64,000 nucleotides of DNA from Georgenia sp. EYE_87 (lineage in GTDB: Bacteria > Actinomycetota > Actinomycetes > Actinomycetales > Actinomycetaceae). Position numbers and translations under genes: made by a program. Positions within the stretch are counted from its first letter, which is position 1. Every line of letters begins with the position of its first letter. Where the stretch lies: NCBI RefSeq assembly GCF_023148685.1, contig NZ_JAHXNL010000008.1, forward strand, positions 124,001 to 188,000. The letters are read 5' to 3'. The notes beneath the pieces are model-generated. The model worked only from the letters and a program-made list of their open reading frames with translations. It was not told the origin of the DNA and made no database searches. Below are positions 50,884 to 58,944 of this stretch, one piece after another.

Positions 50884-52233
50884 TCACTCCCGGATCTGTC
50901 CGTCGCCCTCCACGATCCACGTGGTGGTGGTGAGCTCGGCCAGCCCCATCGGGCCGCGGGCGTGCAGCTTCTGGGTGGAGATGCCGATCTCCGCGCCGAG
51001 CCCGAACTGGCCGCCGTCGGTGAAGCGGGAGGAGGCGTTGACGATCAGCGCCGCGGAGTCGAGCTCCGTGGTGAAGCGCTGCACGGACCGGGTGTCCGTG
51101 GTGCAGATGACCTCCGTGTGGCCGGACGAGTACCGCCGGATGTGCTCGAGGGCCTCGTCCAGGGAGTCGACGACCCGCACGGCCAGGTCGAGCGAGAGGT
51201 ACTCGGTCTCCCAGTCCGTCTCCGTGGCCGGCTCGAAGCGCAGGCCCTCCGGGACCGTGGCCGCGACGGCGTCGTCGCCGTGGACGGTGACGTCCTTCGC
51301 CCGCAGCGCCTCGAGCACCGCCGGCAGGAACGTGGGCGCGACCTCCCGGTGGACCAGCAGGGTCTCGGCGGCGTTGCAGACCCCGGTGCGCTGGGTCTTG
51401 GAGTTGAGCACGATCGGCACGGCCTGCGCGACGTCGGCCGACGCGTCGACGAACACGTGGCAGTTGCCCACGCCGGTCTCGATGACCGGCACGACCGACT
51501 CGGTCACCACGGTCCGGATGAGGTCCGCGCCCCCGCGCGGGACCAGGACGTCGACGAGCCCCCGGGCGCGCATGAGCTCGACGGCGCCGGCCCGTCCGTA
51601 GGCGTCGATGGACTGCACGAGCTCGCGCGGGAGGCCCTGCCCCTCGAGTGCCTCGCCGAGCACGGCGACGATCACCTCGTTCGAGCTCGCCGCCGCCGAG
51701 CCGCCGCGGAGCACGACGGCGTTGCCGGACTTCAGCGCGAGCCCCGCCGCGTCGACGGTCACGTTGGGGCGGGCCTCGTAGATCATCCCGACCACGCCCA
51801 TCGGCACGCGCACCTGCCGCAGCCGCAGCCCGTTGGGCAGGGTCGAGCCGCGCACGATCTCGCCCACCGGGTCGGGCAGCGCCGCGAGCTCGCGCAGCGC
51901 GTCCGCGATGCCGCCGATCCGGCCCTCGTCGAGCGCCAGGCGGTCCAGCAGGGACTCCTTCATGCCGTTCTCGCGCCCGCGGGCCAGGTCCGCGGCGTTG
52001 GCCGCGACGATCCGGCCGGCGTGCGCGACGAGCGCGTCCGCCATGGCGTGCAGCGCGGCGTCCTTGGTCGCCCGGGTCGCCGTCGCGAGGGCCCTCGAGG
52101 CGGTCTTGGCCGCCCGGGCGATCGCCAGCACGCCCTCGCGCGCGTCGTCGGTCCCGGCGGTTCCCTGCTGCTTCCCGACGGCGCCGGCGTCCTCGCCGGG
52201 CCGCGCGTGCGTGGGGTACGTGATCTCCGTCAT
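50884..52233 (-). CDS. proA: Glutamate-5-semialdehyde dehydrogenase (gamma-glutamyl phosphate reductase)
   Basis: A 449-aa enzyme that reduces gamma-glutamyl phosphate with NADPH in proline synthesis. Family blocks are [58 protein letters not shown] and the catalytic-Cys segment [16 protein letters not shown]. The C-terminus has [21 protein letters not shown]. The first 25 residues are an unusual extension. TACCCT (complement of 52241-52246) lies 7 nt before ATG, so a leaderless mRNA is likely. proB is not in the window. Confidence 0.97.
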   Translation of the reverse strand: MTEITYPTHARPGEDAGAVGKQQGTAGTDDAREGVLAIARAAKTASRALATATRATKDAALHAMADALVAHAGRIVAANAADLARGRENGMKESLLDRLALDEGRIGGIADALRELAALPDPVGEIVRGSTLPNGLRLRQVRVPMGVVGMIYEARPNVTVDAAGLALKSGNAVVLRGGSAAASSNEVIVAVLGEALEGQGLPRELVQSIDAYGRAGAVELMRARGLVDVLVPRGGADLIRTVVTESVVPVIETGVGNCHVFVDASADVAQAVPIVLNSKTQRTGVCNAAETLLVHREVAPTFLPAVLEALRAKDVTVHGDDAVAATVPEGLRFEPATETDWETEYLSLDLAVRVVDSLDEALEHIRRYSSGHTEVICTTDTRSVQRFTTELDSAALIVNASSRFTDGGQFGLGAEIGISTQKLHARGPMGLAELTTTTWIVEGDGQIRE

Positions 52234-52253
52234 GCGCCACAGGGTAGGCCGTG

Positions 52254-52375
52254 GCGACCGCGCCCGGGAGCCCCGTCCGCGACCGCGGCGCCCGAGAACC
52301 CCGTCCGCGACCGCGGCGCCCGGGACCCCCTTCCGCGACCGCGCGCCCGGGAGCCCCTTCAGCGACCCGCCGCTC
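52254..52375. repeat. 25-28-bp tandem repeat upstream of proA, about 4 copies
   Basis: GCGACC-anchored units begin at 52254, 52279, 52307, 52335 and 52362. The inner copies share GCGACCGCGGCGCCCG and a CCCC(G/T)TCC end. They lie directly upstream of the proA -10, where they could change promoter spacing or supply a binding array. Outer copies are degenerate. Confidence 0.6.
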
Positions 52376-52490
52376 GCGCCGGCCCTACGGGGCGGGGCGT
52401 GCGGTGGCGGCGCGGCCCGGGCGGCCGTAGCGTCGAAGGTCCCCAGTTTTCGCGCGGTGGGTCCGCGCACCTCAGAAGAAGGAGCAACCG

Positions 52491-52631
52491 ATGCGACTGA
52501 TCCGTGGAGCCCTCAAGGGCGCGCTCGCGGCCAAGGCGATCCAGGTCGTGCGCCGGGAGGCCGCCAAGCCGGAGAACCAGCGCAAGGCGAGGGCCTTCGT
52601 CCAGAGGCTGCGCACCAAGGGCGCCCGCTGA
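52491..52631 (+). CDS. 46-aa basic small protein
   Basis: ATG 52491 has AGAAGGAG 8 nt upstream, the strongest ribosome site nearby. The product is [20 protein letters not shown] and continues [26 protein letters not shown]. It is probably an amphipathic helix followed by a basic helix. It has 14 Arg/Lys in 46 residues. Nucleic-acid or membrane binding is suggested by composition only; I do not recognise a family. Confidence 0.6.
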   Translation: MRLIRGALKGALAAKAIQVVRREAAKPENQRKARAFVQRLRTKGAR

Positions 52632-52805
52632 CCCGGCCATCGTGCGGCCTCCGGGTCACCTGACCGGCGCGACGCACCCCGTCGAGCCGGACGAAGCCGG
52701 ACGAGGCCGGCGCCCCGGGCGGCCGGGGCGCGTCGCCGTCGGGGAATGAATCGGTACGCCGGGCGTTGTATCACCAGAGCAGCCACCAGACAGGAGAGAC
52801 GACAC

Positions 52806-53180
52806 ATGGCGACCAAGAACATCACCACCGCAGAGTTCGAGCAGACGATCAGCGGCGAGGGCATCACGCTCGTCGACTTCTGGGCCGACTGGTGCGGCCC
52901 GTGCAAGCAGTTCGCGCCGATCTACGAGCGGGTCTCCGAGGCGAACCCGGACATCACCTTCGCCAAGGTGGACACCGAGGCCGAGCAGCAGCTCGCGGCC
53001 GAGCTCCAGATCACGGCGATCCCGACTCTCATGGCCTTCCGCGACGGCATCCTGGTCTTCTCCCAGGCGGGCGCGCTGCCGGCGAAGAGCCTCGAGCAGC
53101 TCGTCGACGGCGTCAAGGGCCTTGACATGGACGACGTCCGCCGCCAGGTGGCCGAGCACGAGGCCAGCCACCAGCACTGA
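52806..53180 (+). CDS. trxA: Thioredoxin
   Basis: A 124-aa thioredoxin that reduces protein disulfides. WCGPC (Cys30 and Cys33) sits in LVDFWADWCGPCKQFAPIYERV; cis-Pro is in ITAIPTLMAF; GALPAKSLEQLVDGV closes the fold. An extra C-terminal tail of about 15 residues (RRQVAEHEASHQH) contains two His. AGGAGA precedes ATG 52806 by 8 nt. It is followed by a strong hairpin and faces a cupin gene. Confidence 0.95.
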   Translation: MATKNITTAEFEQTISGEGITLVDFWADWCGPCKQFAPIYERVSEANPDITFAKVDTEAEQQLAAELQITAIPTLMAFRDGILVFSQAGALPAKSLEQLVDGVKGLDMDDVRRQVAEHEASHQH

Positions 53181-53243
53181 GTGCCCGGCGCGAGGCCGGC
53201 CGGGCGTCGTGCCCGCGCCGCCCCTCCGCCCACCCGGGTGATC

Positions 53244-53273
53244 CAGGGCCCGCCCCGAACGGGGCGGGCCCTG
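53244..53273. terminator. Bidirectional hairpin between trxA and the cupin gene
   Basis: A perfect 13-bp stem, CAGGGCCCGCCCC (53244-53256) with its complement at 53261-53273, closes a GAAC tetraloop between convergent genes. No T-run is present. As the only structure in the space, it is the likely end of both transcripts. Confidence 0.75.
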
Positions 53274-53294
53274 CGCCGTCGCAGCACCCTGCCG

Positions 53295-53654
53295 CTACAG
53301 CAGCATCGCCTCGGGTCCCTCCAGCCACTCGGTCACGAACGTGTCGTTGGCGTGGACGTTCGTGGACCAGAAGGTCTCCGGGCCGATGACCGCGAACTTG
53401 TGGGGGGTGAAGCCGGGCACCACGAGCACCTGGCCGGCCGAGCCGACCAGCTCCTCCTCCCCCACGGTGAACAGCGCGCGGCCGGAGTGGATGACGAACG
53501 TCTCCGCATAAGGGTGCTTGTGCAGGTACGGCCCGGCACCGGGTTCCGCGGTGCTGGTGAAGATGAGCGAGACGCCCGCCTCGCAGCCGCGCCCCTCGAG
53601 CTGCTGGAGGCGCCCGCCGCCTGGACCGTCCCTGCTCAGGTCGATCACGCGCAT
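53295..53654 (-). CDS. Cupin domain protein
   Basis: A 119-aa single beta-barrel. The two cupin motifs are seen as GPYLHKHPYAETFVIHSGRALFTVGEE (His/His/Glu ligands) and GQVLVVPGFTPHKFAVIG (final His). A divalent metal is therefore expected. GAGGAGG precedes ATG 53654. The role (sensor, isomerase or dioxygenase) is unknown. Confidence 0.9.
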   Translation of the reverse strand: MRVIDLSRDGPGGGRLQQLEGRGCEAGVSLIFTSTAEPGAGPYLHKHPYAETFVIHSGRALFTVGEEELVGSAGQVLVVPGFTPHKFAVIGPETFWSTNVHANDTFVTEWLEGPEAMLL

Positions 53655-53718
53655 GGTGAACCTCCTCGTCGGGCCGTCCGCCCAAGCATGCCGGGTCCAC
53701 GGCCGCCCGGCGAGGCCG

Positions 53719-54252
53719 TCAGGGCGCCTCGAGCGCCGCGGCACGACGCCGGTGCTCGGCCACCTTGTGCCGGTTGAGGCACGTGGCGGAGCAGAACTTC
53801 CTCCGTCCGGCCGGCGAGGAGTCCGCGAAGGCGTCCGCGCACCGGCGTCCGCCGCACACCCCGAGCCGCTCCGCACCGCGCGTGTGCACCCAGTCCAGCA
53901 GCGTCACCCCCAGCGCACCGCGCAGGGGGCTACGCCCCTCCGGGACCTCCCAGACGACGTCGCCGCCCGGGGCGAGCACCGGCGTCGGGCCCGCCGGCGC
54001 CAGCAGCGCGTTGACCACGGGCGCGACGTCGCGCCCGTCGCCGGCCGCGACGAAGACCTCGTAAGCCGCGTCCGCCAGCACCTGCAGCTCCTCCGTCGCG
54101 CCGTCCCCCACCTGCTCGGCGAGGGGCGCGAGCACCTCGCGGAGCGGGCGATAGCCCTCGGCCTCGTCACCCGCGGCGGCTCGCGCACGCACCGCGTAGT
54201 GGTTCACGAGATCCACCACGTCGGCGATGTCGAGCCGAGGTACTGCGACCAT
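53719..54252 (-). CDS. CGNR zinc-finger regulator
   Basis: A 177-aa protein with an N-terminal ABATE-type helical domain (about 5-125) that probably senses a small molecule. The C-terminal CGNR zinc finger (about 130-165) reads CGGRRCADAFADSSPAGRRKFCSATCLNRHKVAEHRRR. The four Cys bind Zn; NRHKVA is the conserved DNA-contact region. TACCAT lies 6 nt before ATG 54252, and one arm of a 9-bp inverted repeat overlaps it, so the protein probably represses itself. It is divergent from the PEP-synthase-like gene. Confidence 0.92.
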   Translation of the reverse strand: MVAVPRLDIADVVDLVNHYAVRARAAAGDEAEGYRPLREVLAPLAEQVGDGATEELQVLADAAYEVFVAAGDGRDVAPVVNALLAPAGPTPVLAPGGDVVWEVPEGRSPLRGALGVTLLDWVHTRGAERLGVCGGRRCADAFADSSPAGRRKFCSATCLNRHKVAEHRRRAAALEAP

Positions 54253-54258
54253 CCCCAA

Positions 54259-54292
54259 ATGGTAACCCCGTACCTAACTTCATGGGGTTACC
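54259..54292 (-). promoter_or_regulatory. CGNR gene -10 and overlapping inverted repeat (operator)
   Basis: GGTAACCCC (54261-54269) and GGGGTTACC (54284-54292) form a perfect 9-bp inverted repeat with 14 nt between, so arms start 23 bp apart, about two helical turns. The minus-strand -10 TACCAT (54259-54264) overlaps the first arm. A hairpin is also possible. Binding by the CGNR protein is inferred from position. Confidence 0.6.
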
Positions 54293-54340
54293 TGGCGCGG
54301 CGCGGCCACCACCGTCTCGGCCCGCCAGACTTCCGCGGGG

Positions 54341-54368
54341 TTGATTCCACCGCGCGGCGGTCTATCGT
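54341..54368 (+). promoter_or_regulatory. Predicted promoter of the PEP-synthase-like gene
   Basis: TTGATT (54341-54346) and TATCGT (54363-54368) are separated by 16 nt, 37 nt before the chosen start. This is a good sigma-A-type pair. The CGNR inverted repeat lies about 50 bp upstream of the -35 and could affect both directions. Confidence 0.55.
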
Positions 54369-54404
54369 CGATCCCGTCAGCGTGCCGACGATGTGGTGGC
54401 AGCT

Positions 54405-57176
54405 ATGGACGGTGCACCGGGTTTCACGGTCTCCCAGACCCCGCCTGTCCTGGACCTCGCCGACGTCGGGCCAGCCATGGGCGCCGCGGTCGGCGGCAAG
54501 GCGGCCAACCTGGGGGCGCTTCTCGCGGCCGGCCTGCCGGTGCCGCCGGGCTTCTGCCTCACGACCGCCTGCTACGACCGGGCCGCCGAGGCCGCGGACC
54601 TCGGGCCGGTGCTGGAGGCGATGGCGGCCCGGGCCCGCCCCGGTCCGGGCCCGGAGCGGGAGTCGGCGGGACGAGATCCCGCCGGACCGGAGCCGGGAGG
54701 ACAGGAGCCGGAGGGACAGGAGCCGGAGCGGTCGGGCGCGGCGCTCGCCCGGGAGGCCCGCACGCGGCTCACGGACGCCCCGGTCCCGCCGGGCCTTCGC
54801 GACGCCGTCCGCGCCGCGTACGCGCGGATGGGCGAGGACGTGCCGGTCGCGGTGCGCTCCTCGGCCACGGCGGAGGACCTGCCCGACGTCAGCTTCGCCG
54901 GGCAGCAGGACACCCACCTCGACGTGGTCGGCGCCGACGCGCTGTGGGACGCGGTCCGCCGCTGCTGGGCCTCCTTGTGGACGGACCGGGCGGTGGCCTA
55001 CCGCGAGGCGCACGGGATCGACCACCGGACGGTCAGCATGGCCGTGGTCGTCCAGGAGATGGTGGACGCGGCGGTCTCGGGGGTCGTGTTCACGGCCAAC
55101 CCGGTGACGGGGCGACGCGGCGAGGCGGTCGTCGACGCGGCCCCGGGCCTCGGCGCGGCGCTGGTGGGCGGCACCGTCAACCCCGACCAGTGGGTGGTGG
55201 ACGTCGCCGCGGGCGTGATCCTGCGACGCTCGCCCGCCGCCGTCCCGGCGGTCGCCGACGGCACGGAGCCGTCCGGCGCCGGACCGGGGCCGTGCCTCAC
55301 CGACCCCCAGGTGCTCGCGGTCGCTGCCCTGGGTGCACGGGCGGAGAGCCGTGACGGCCAGCCTCAGGACGTGGAGTGGTCCATGGACCAGCACGGGCGG
55401 ATCCTGCTGGTGCAGTCCCGCCCGATCACCACGCTCTACCCGCTCCCGGACCCCGAGGACTCCCGCGACGGCGTCCGCGCGTACCTGTGCGCCAGCCTCC
55501 TGCAGGGCATCACCCGGCCGCTGACCCCCATGGGCCTGTCCCTCTTCGACGTCGTGCTCACCCGGTACCAGCCGCCGGGCGGCGGCCCCGCACCGTTCCG
55601 CTACACCCACCCGGGCCTTCGGCTGTACCTGGACCTCACCGGGGCACTGACCAGCAAGGGCGGCCGTGCCCTCTACACGGGCGCCATGCGGGTCGTGGAC
55701 GCCCGCTCGGTCGTGCTCCTCGAGCGCCTCATGGCCGACCCGCGCTTCCCCGAGGCCGAGGGCTGGAGCCCCCGGTCACTCCTCGGGATCTACCGGTCCC
55801 TCCCGCAGCTGCAGGCGGTGCCCCACATCGTCGCCGCCCTCCTCAGGCCGGCCGCCGCGCGGGAGCGCAGCCGGCGCGCCGAGCTCGCCGTCCGACGGAC
55901 CGTCGAGTCGCTGCCGACGCGGGCCACCGCCCGGGAGCGGCTGGACCTGGTCGAGCGCGTGCTCGACCGGCAGCTCATGACCGCCGTGCTCGACCAGCTG
56001 CCACCGGCGGTGGCCGGGTACGTCTGGTTCGGCGTCGCCCGAGGCCTGCTGGGGCCGCTCGCCCGGCGCGGGGAGCTGCCCGCCGTGCTCCGCGGGCTGC
56101 CGAACAACGTGACCACCGACATGGACCTGGAGCTGTGGCGGACGGCAACGATCCTGCGTGACGACGCGGAGTCCGCGTCCCTCTTCCGCGGGACGGCCCC
56201 GCAGGAGATCGCCCGTCGCTACGCCGAGGGCTCCCTGCCGGGCACCGCCCAGCGCGCCCTGCGGAAGTTCCTGGACTCGTACGGCCACCGGGCCGTGGCG
56301 GAGATCGACCTCGGTGCCCCGCGCTGGTCCGAGGACCCCACCCACATCGTCAACGTGCTCGCCAACTACCTGCGGCTCGGCGATCCCGAGCTGGCCCCGG
56401 ACCGCCAGTTCGCCCGCGCCGCCGGCGAGGCCGAGGCGATGGCCGCGGAGCTCGCCAGGCGGGCGGGCGCCCCGCGGCGCCTCCGCGGCCGTGCGGTGGC
56501 GTACGGGCTGCGCCGCGCGCGGGAGGCGGCCGGCATGCGCGAGCAGCCCAAGTTCGCCTTCATCCTCGTGCTCGCCGGGCTCCGCGCCCAGGTGCGCCGG
56601 GTGGGCGAGGAGCTCGCCGCCGCCGGGCGGATCGACGAGCCGGACGACGTGTTCTTCCTCGACCTCACGGAGGCGCGGGTGGGCGTGCGCGGCGCCGACC
56701 TGCACGAGATCGTCACGGGACGGCGCCGGACCTACGAGCACGAGATGCGCCGTCGGCACGTCCCGCGCCTCCTGCTCTCCGACGGGACCGACGTCGAGGC
56801 CGCCGTCGCCGCCGAGGCCGCGGCCTCGCCGGGCGCGGCGCAGCTGCCGCCCGGCACGCTCGCCGGCGCCCCGGCCTCCGCGGGCTCGGTGACCGCCCGG
56901 GCGCGGGTGGTCCTCGACCCCTCCAGCGCTTACCTGGAGCCGGGCGAGATCCTCGTCGCCCCCTCCACCGACCCGGGGTGGACGCCGCTCTTCCTCACGG
57001 CCGGCGGGCTCGTGATGGAGATGGGTGGTGCCATGTCGCACGGTGCGGTGGTCGCCCGCGAGTACGGCCTGCCGGCCGTCGTCGGCGTGCCCGACGCCAC
57101 CACGAAGATCCGCACGGGCCAGACGATCAGCGTCGACGGCGCGGCCGGGACGGTCACGACGGGATCGGAGCCATAG
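54405..57176 (+). CDS. PEP synthase / rifampin phosphotransferase-like enzyme
   Basis: A 923-aa three-part phosphotransferase. The N-terminal ATP-grasp part (about 1-330) has GGKAANLGALLAAGLPVPPGFCLTT, AVRSSATAEDLPDVSFAGQQDT and VDPA-type loops. A variable middle part (about 350-800; LLQGITRPLTPMGLSLFD) may bind the acceptor. The C-terminal swivelling domain has catalytic His879 in GGAMSHGAVVAREYGLPAVVGV. The layout equals that of rifampin phosphotransferase more than PpsA. A disordered Gly/Pro/Glu insert sits near residues 75-110. ATG 54405 is chosen; GTG 54393 and 54396 are possible. The acceptor is unknown. Confidence 0.85.
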   Translation: MDGAPGFTVSQTPPVLDLADVGPAMGAAVGGKAANLGALLAAGLPVPPGFCLTTACYDRAAEAADLGPVLEAMAARARPGPGPERESAGRDPAGPEPGGQEPEGQEPERSGAALAREARTRLTDAPVPPGLRDAVRAAYARMGEDVPVAVRSSATAEDLPDVSFAGQQDTHLDVVGADALWDAVRRCWASLWTDRAVAYREAHGIDHRTVSMAVVVQEMVDAAVSGVVFTANPVTGRRGEAVVDAAPGLGAALVGGTVNPDQWVVDVAAGVILRRSPAAVPAVADGTEPSGAGPGPCLTDPQVLAVAALGARAESRDGQPQDVEWSMDQHGRILLVQSRPITTLYPLPDPEDSRDGVRAYLCASLLQGITRPLTPMGLSLFDVVLTRYQPPGGGPAPFRYTHPGLRLYLDLTGALTSKGGRALYTGAMRVVDARSVVLLERLMADPRFPEAEGWSPRSLLGIYRSLPQLQAVPHIVAALLRPAAARERSRRAELAVRRTVESLPTRATARERLDLVERVLDRQLMTAVLDQLPPAVAGYVWFGVARGLLGPLARRGELPAVLRGLPNNVTTDMDLELWRTATILRDDAESASLFRGTAPQEIARRYAEGSLPGTAQRALRKFLDSYGHRAVAEIDLGAPRWSEDPTHIVNVLANYLRLGDPELAPDRQFARAAGEAEAMAAELARRAGAPRRLRGRAVAYGLRRAREAAGMREQPKFAFILVLAGLRAQVRRVGEELAAAGRIDEPDDVFFLDLTEARVGVRGADLHEIVTGRRRTYEHEMRRRHVPRLLLSDGTDVEAAVAAEAAASPGAAQLPPGTLAGAPASAGSVTARARVVLDPSSAYLEPGEILVAPSTDPGWTPLFLTAGGLVMEMGGAMSHGAVVAREYGLPAVVGVPDATTKIRTGQTISVDGAAGTVTTGSEP

Positions 57177-57187
57177 GCTCGGCAGCC

Positions 57188-58426
57188 ATGACGTCCCCCG
57201 AGCCGAGCACCCGCGGCGCGACCCTTCCCGACGAGGCCCGGCGGGCCCGCTCCGCCGTCGCCGCCGTCTTCTTCACCAACGGCGCGCTCTTCGCCAACCT
57301 CGTGCCGCGGTACCCGGAGATCAAGGAGTCGCTCGAGCTCAGCAACGCCGTCTACGGCTCGGCGATCGCGGCCTTCCCGCTGGGTGCCCTGCTCGCCGGC
57401 CTGCTCGCACCGGCGCTGATCGCCCGGTTCCGCTCCTCCCGGGTGGCCACGGTGGGGATCGTCCTGCTCGCCGTCGTCATGCTGTCCGTCTCGTTCGCCC
57501 CCTCCGTCGCGGTGCTGGCGGCGGTCTTCCTCGTCGGCGGGGCGGTCGACGCCCTCGTCGACGTGGCCCAGAACGCCCACGGCCTGCGGGTCCAGCGGAT
57601 CTACCGGCGCTCCATCGTGAACTCGTTCCACGGCCTCTGGAGCGTCGGCGCCGTGACCGGCGGCCTCATGGGCGCCGCGGCGGCCGGGCTGGAGGTTCCC
57701 CTGCCGATCCACCTGGGCATCTCGGCCGTGATCTTCTCGGCGGTCGCGCTCGTCGCGCTGCGCTCCATGCTGCCGGGGCCGGAGGACTCCGAGCGCGTGC
57801 CGGCGGCCGGCCCCGACGCCTCCACCGTCCCGGTGCGCACGGGACTGCGCGGGGTGCCGCGCGCGAGCCTCACCGCCCTGGCCGCGCTCGGCGTCCTGGC
57901 CGTGTGCGGCGCGCTGGTGGAGGACGCGGGCAGCTCGTGGGGCGCCCTGTGGCTGTCCGGCTACCTCGGCACGGACGGCGCGACGGCGGGGCTCGCGTTC
58001 GTGTCGCTGTCCCTCGCTATGACCCTGGGCCGCCTGACCGGCGACCGCGTGGTCGACCGGCTGGGGCAGCGGGCCGTCGTCCGGGGCGGCGGCATCCTGA
58101 CGGCTGCCGGGATGGGTCTGGCGCTGGGGTTCCCGAGCGTCCCGACCACCCTCGTCGGGTTCGCGGCCGCCGGCCTCGGGGTCGCCACGCTGGTCCCCGC
58201 GGCCATGCACGCGGCCGACGAGCTGCCCGGGCTCCCCGTCGGCGTCGGGCTGACCGTGGTGAGCTGGGTGCTGCGGGTCGGCTTCCTGCTCTCGCCGCCG
58301 GTCGTGGGTCTGGTCGCCGACGCGACCAGCCTCCGGCTGGGGCTGCTCGTCGTCGTCGTCGCCGGGCTCGCGACGGCGCTGTGCGCAGGCGTCCTGGGCG
58401 GGCGTCGACCGCTGCCGCGCCTCTGA
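57188..58426 (+). CDS. MFS transporter
   Basis: A 412-aa, twelve-helix MFS protein. The N-terminus AAVFFTNGALFANLVPRYPEIKESLELSNAVYGSAIAAFPLGALLAGLLA matches the YbjJ-like group. It follows the phosphotransferase-like gene by 11 nt, so they are probably co-transcribed. TAGGCT (57174-57179), made partly of the upstream stop codon, lies 8 nt before ATG and may give an extra leaderless mRNA. Export of the modified compound is a reasonable guess. Confidence 0.88.
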   Translation: MTSPEPSTRGATLPDEARRARSAVAAVFFTNGALFANLVPRYPEIKESLELSNAVYGSAIAAFPLGALLAGLLAPALIARFRSSRVATVGIVLLAVVMLSVSFAPSVAVLAAVFLVGGAVDALVDVAQNAHGLRVQRIYRRSIVNSFHGLWSVGAVTGGLMGAAAAGLEVPLPIHLGISAVIFSAVALVALRSMLPGPEDSERVPAAGPDASTVPVRTGLRGVPRASLTALAALGVLAVCGALVEDAGSSWGALWLSGYLGTDGATAGLAFVSLSLAMTLGRLTGDRVVDRLGQRAVVRGGGILTAAGMGLALGFPSVPTTLVGFAAAGLGVATLVPAAMHAADELPGLPVGVGLTVVSWVLRVGFLLSPPVVGLVADATSLRLGLLVVVVAGLATALCAGVLGGRRPLPRL

Positions 58427-58532
58427 GCAGCTGCCGGTTGAGCGGGCGCCCCCGCGCCACGAACGCCTCCGCACAACGAACGCCCCCGCACACCGAGAGA
58501 GGCGCGGCCGACCAACCCGGAGCCTGTCACGC

Positions 58533-58600
58533 TGTAACCATCAGACCATTGACAGCAGGTTACGGAATAGGTAACCTTCATCACACGTTCAAGTGGTTAC
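58533..58600 (+). promoter_or_regulatory. Strong promoter with four GTAACC/GGTTAC boxes
   Basis: TTGACA (58549-58554) and TAACCT (58572-58577) are 17 nt apart, the best promoter match in the window. Boxes lie at 58534-58539 (GTAACC), 58558-58563 (GGTTAC), 58571-58576 (GTAACC) and 58595-58600 (GGTTAC). The middle two form GGTTAC-N7-GTAACC across the spacer and -10. The same half-site flanks the CGNR gene at 54261-54292. Confidence 0.65.
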
Positions 58601-58610
58601 TCATAGCGAG

Positions 58611-58701
58611 CAGGCCGTCACGGCCTGGTTCCGGCGACGCGGACGTCGCCGCAGGAGGGCACCGCGAGGTGCCGGACGGCAGCCGTCCTGGCGAGGCCAG
58701 G
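58611..58701 (+). ncRNA. Hairpin-rich 5' leader (candidate structured RNA)
   Basis: Consecutive perfect hairpins lie downstream of the 58549 promoter. H1 pairs 58611-58617 with 58621-58627 (7 bp, loop TCA). H2 pairs 58632-58639 with 58644-58651 (8 bp, loop CGGA). H3 pairs 58658-58663 with 58668-58673 (6 bp, loop GCGA, a GNRA tetraloop). H4 pairs 58674-58679 with 58683-58688 (6 bp, loop CAG). H5 pairs 58687-58692 with 58696-58701 (6 bp, loop GAG). H5 shares two bases with H4, so they compete. SD GAAGGA of the next gene follows at 58716. It may be an attenuator, ANTAR target or small RNA. Confidence 0.5.
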
Positions 58702-58728
58702 CCGGCCGGAGTGTCGAAGGATCTGACC

Positions 58729-58944
58729 GTGAACCCCTACCTCGGCGAGACTCACGAGGTGCTCGCCCGCATCCACCACGACGAGCTGATCGCCCAGGCC
58801 GAGCGGGCGCATCTCCTGCGCGAGCTGCGCCGGCAGACCTGGGCCGACGGCGGGAGCCCCGCCGTCAGGGTGCTGCGCCGCGCCCGTGCCCTGCTGGCCA
58901 AGCACACCTACGAGCGTTCGCACGCCCCGCACCTGGCCCGCTGA
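58729..58944 (+). CDS. 71-aa helical Arg-rich protein downstream of the structured leader
   Basis: GTG 58729 has GAAGGA 7 nt upstream; GTG 58711 in frame is less likely. The product starts MNPYLGETHEVLARIHHDEL and continues IAQAERAHLLRELRRQTWADGGS, ending RVLRRARALLAKHTYERSHAPHLAR. It is a helix-rich protein with many Arg and His. Its layout resembles the 67-aa protein at 11678. It is the first gene after the GTAACC-box promoter and so is the probable target. Function unknown. Confidence 0.7.
   Translation: MNPYLGETHEVLARIHHDELIAQAERAHLLRELRRQTWADGGSPAVRVLRRARALLAKHTYERSHAPHLAR

Larger units (their letters stand above)
58427..58728. other. 302-bp intergenic region with promoter, boxes and leader
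   Basis: It begins with a 17-bp direct repeat (CGAACGCC(T/C)CCGCACA at 58460 and 58477). GTAACC/GGTTAC boxes, a strong promoter and a hairpin-rich leader follow. No open frame here looks coding. Confidence 0.6.

Noticed and set aside
54259-54404. Rifamycin-associated element before the phosphotransferase gene
   Set aside because: The inverted repeat here (GGTAACCCC...GGGGTTACC) does not match the RAE palindrome I know, so rifampin resistance is not claimed.
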